From: an uncultured Acidimicrobiaceae bacterium
Lineage (GTDB): Bacteria; Actinomycetota; Acidimicrobiia; Acidimicrobiales; UBA10347
Assembly (NCBI GenBank): GCA_905182135.1
Contig: CAJJAG010000004.1
Coordinates: 62,001 to 126,000, forward strand
Reading direction: 5' to 3'
Length of the DNA stretch: 64,000 nt
Both the position numbers and the translations under genes were made by a program. The notes under the pieces are model-generated. The model made no database searches and was not told where the DNA came from. It saw nothing but the letters and a program-made list of their open reading frames with translations. Of this stretch, positions 62,711-64,000 are shown piece after piece. Numbering within the stretch: the first letter of the stretch is position 1; each line of letters starts with the position of its first letter.

Positions 62711-63877
62711 ATGAGCTCGGGCCAGGGAGCACTGACCGGCGTTCGCGTTGTCGACCTGACCACGATTCTGATGGGACCAATGGCGGCTCGGATGTTGGCT
62801 GACCATGGCGCCGACGTGATCCGGGTCGATGCGCCAACAGCATCGAAGGACATAGTCGGCGGAGCCAGTGGGTTGAGCGCCATCGTGCTCGACACCCATC
62901 GCAACAAACGAAGCGTAATCCTCGACTTGAAAACCGATGAGGGTGCGGCTGCCATGGTCGATCTGATCGCCAGCGCCGATGTTCTGGTCACGAACATGCG
63001 ATCTGCTGCCCTTGATCGCCTTGGTCTCTCGGCGAAGCGACTTCGGGCTATTCACCCCGCCCTCATCCATTGTGTTGCAAACGGCTACGGGGCCGATGGC
63101 CCCTACGCAGACCGGGCCGCCTATGACGACGCTATTCAAGCAATTAGCGGTCTGGCCGCGCTCCCTACCCGTATCTCGGGCGAACCCGCCTATGTGCCGT
63201 CGGTCATCGTCGATAAGACATGTGCATTGTTCGTCGTGCAAGCAGTGATGGCAGCACTGTTGCATCGGCACAACACCGATGAGGGTCAGACCATTCGGGT
63301 GCCCATGTTCGAAACCATGGTGTCGTTCCTGCTCGTCGAGCATCTGCGCGGAGCAGCATTGGTTCCGCCACAAGGGGAACTCGGCTACAAGCGCCTACTA
63401 AACCCGAATCGGAGGCCGTATCGAGCTGCCGATGGCTGGATTGCACTGCTCCCTTACAACGATGCCAACTGGCGGGACTTCTTCGCCTTGATCGGCCGGC
63501 CAGTACTCGCTGACGATCCTCGGTTCTTGACCCACGACGCTCGTATCGAGAACGCAACTGAGCTCTACCAGTTCCTTGTCGACGCGGCGCCTACTCGCAC
63601 CGTCGACGAGTGGATCTCGATCTGCGCGCAGCACTCGATCCCGGCAAGCCCAGTGCTCGACATCGACGATCTCTTCGATGATCCACATCTCACCGCCGTT
63701 GATCTGATGCCGATTGTGGAACATCCTCATCTCGGTGAGTACCGCACCATCAGGCACCCTGTCAGCTACGACACGATGTCGACAGAGTTACGGCACCACG
63801 CTCCCATTCCGGGTGAACACACTGCCGAGATATTTCGTGACCTCGGATGGCCCGAGGACCGCGTCCAAGCGTTATGA
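62711..63877 (+). CDS. Family III CoA-transferase (CaiB/BaiF)
   Basis: A 388-residue CoA-transferase. LTGVRVVDLTTILMGPMAAR and LADHGADVIRVDAP form the N-terminal Rossmann-like pattern; KRSVILDLKTDEG follows. The catalytic Asp lies in RAAYDDAIQAISGLAA near residue 139. VDKTCALFVVQAVMAALLHR and the late LGEYRTIRHPVSYD are typical. It moves CoA between carboxylic acids during catabolism. The partners are unknown. The ATG starts 14 bp from the divergent SnoaL-like start. Confidence 0.92.
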   Translation: MSSGQGALTGVRVVDLTTILMGPMAARMLADHGADVIRVDAPTASKDIVGGASGLSAIVLDTHRNKRSVILDLKTDEGAAAMVDLIASADVLVTNMRSAALDRLGLSAKRLRAIHPALIHCVANGYGADGPYADRAAYDDAIQAISGLAALPTRISGEPAYVPSVIVDKTCALFVVQAVMAALLHRHNTDEGQTIRVPMFETMVSFLLVEHLRGAALVPPQGELGYKRLLNPNRRPYRAADGWIALLPYNDANWRDFFALIGRPVLADDPRFLTHDARIENATELYQFLVDAAPTRTVDEWISICAQHSIPASPVLDIDDLFDDPHLTAVDLMPIVEHPHLGEYRTIRHPVSYDTMSTELRHHAPIPGEHTAEIFRDLGWPEDRVQAL

Positions 63878-64000
63878 CTGAGGGCAGTGCTACCCGGTTC
63901 AATTTTCAATCGGTTCACAGCAACCGCCGGTGCCTATCCAACCCGATAGCGACTGTTGAACGCACCGTTTGCTACCGGGCCGCTACGACGTTCTCAAAAT
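63878..64000. other. Tail of window, no feature seen
   Basis: 123 bp after the CoA-transferase stop. I see no coding frame or signal in it. Confidence 0.5.

Overview
The window looks like a chromosomal segment of an actinobacterium, most likely a free-living Acidimicrobiia-type lineage. The grounds are gene content, not a database match: an arginine biosynthesis cluster next to pheS-pheT (the actinobacterial neighbourhood), several F420-type LLM oxidoreductases, SCO6745-, DUF4916- and DUF2071-type proteins, frequent GTG/TTG starts, and many 4-bp ATGA/GTGA gene overlaps. There is no phage, integrase, transposase, CRISPR array, rRNA or recognisable tRNA gene.

Layout. 1-8.6 kb: a cut-off NUDIX hydrolase, an acyl-CoA ligase, a 2-keto-4-pentenoate hydratase-like enzyme, a GrdB-like protein with an in-frame TGA, an AlaX-type editing protein, a CoA-pyrophosphatase-like NUDIX, a nitroreductase, a DUF2071 protein and a methyltransferase/uracil-DNA glycosylase fusion. 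8.8-16.6 kb: argC-J-B-D-R-G-H on the minus strand, without argF. 16.7-20.4 kb: pheS and pheT, divergent from argC. 20.6-25 kb: a small exported protein truncated by a 26-bp duplication, a kinase-like protein, a MOSC/FGGY-kinase pair and a decayed cytochrome P450. 25-31.2 kb: a divergent unit with a PaaX-type regulator and a soluble reductive dehalogenase homologue on one side and boxC-boxB (aerobic benzoyl-CoA epoxidation) on the other. 31.3-56.7 kb: a catabolic region with crotonases, acyl-CoA dehydrogenases, TauD/TfdA dioxygenases, an amidohydrolase, hydrolases and LLM oxidoreductases, with several pseudogene remnants and short tandem repeats. 56.8-61.4 kb: znuB-znuC-znuA divergent from a Zur/Fur-type regulator and a YibE/F-like membrane protein. 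61.4-64 kb: an AhpD-like protein, a SnoaL-like protein and a family III CoA-transferase.

Two things stand out. At 2.8-4.0 kb a GrdB-like gene is interrupted by one in-frame TGA at the expected UxxC redox position. It is followed, after exactly 11 nt, by a 6-bp hairpin with G second in the loop, which is the layout of a bacterial SECIS element, so this is a strong selenoprotein candidate. At 25-31 kb a reductive dehalogenase and the box pathway share one divergent promoter region and one regulator. This suggests an oxygen-tolerant route that removes halogen from an aromatic acid and then opens the ring through the CoA-thioester epoxide. boxA, the semialdehyde dehydrogenase and the aromatic CoA ligase are not in the window.

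Recent small-scale rearrangement is also visible: tandem duplications of 26, 24 and 16 bp, a 14-bp unit repeated six times before an LLM gene, a 50-bp run of degenerate pentamers, and remnants of a P450, an FAD amine oxidase, an SDR and possibly another oxidoreductase. If the window is a metagenome assembly, the duplications and the homopolymer frameshift should be confirmed on reads.
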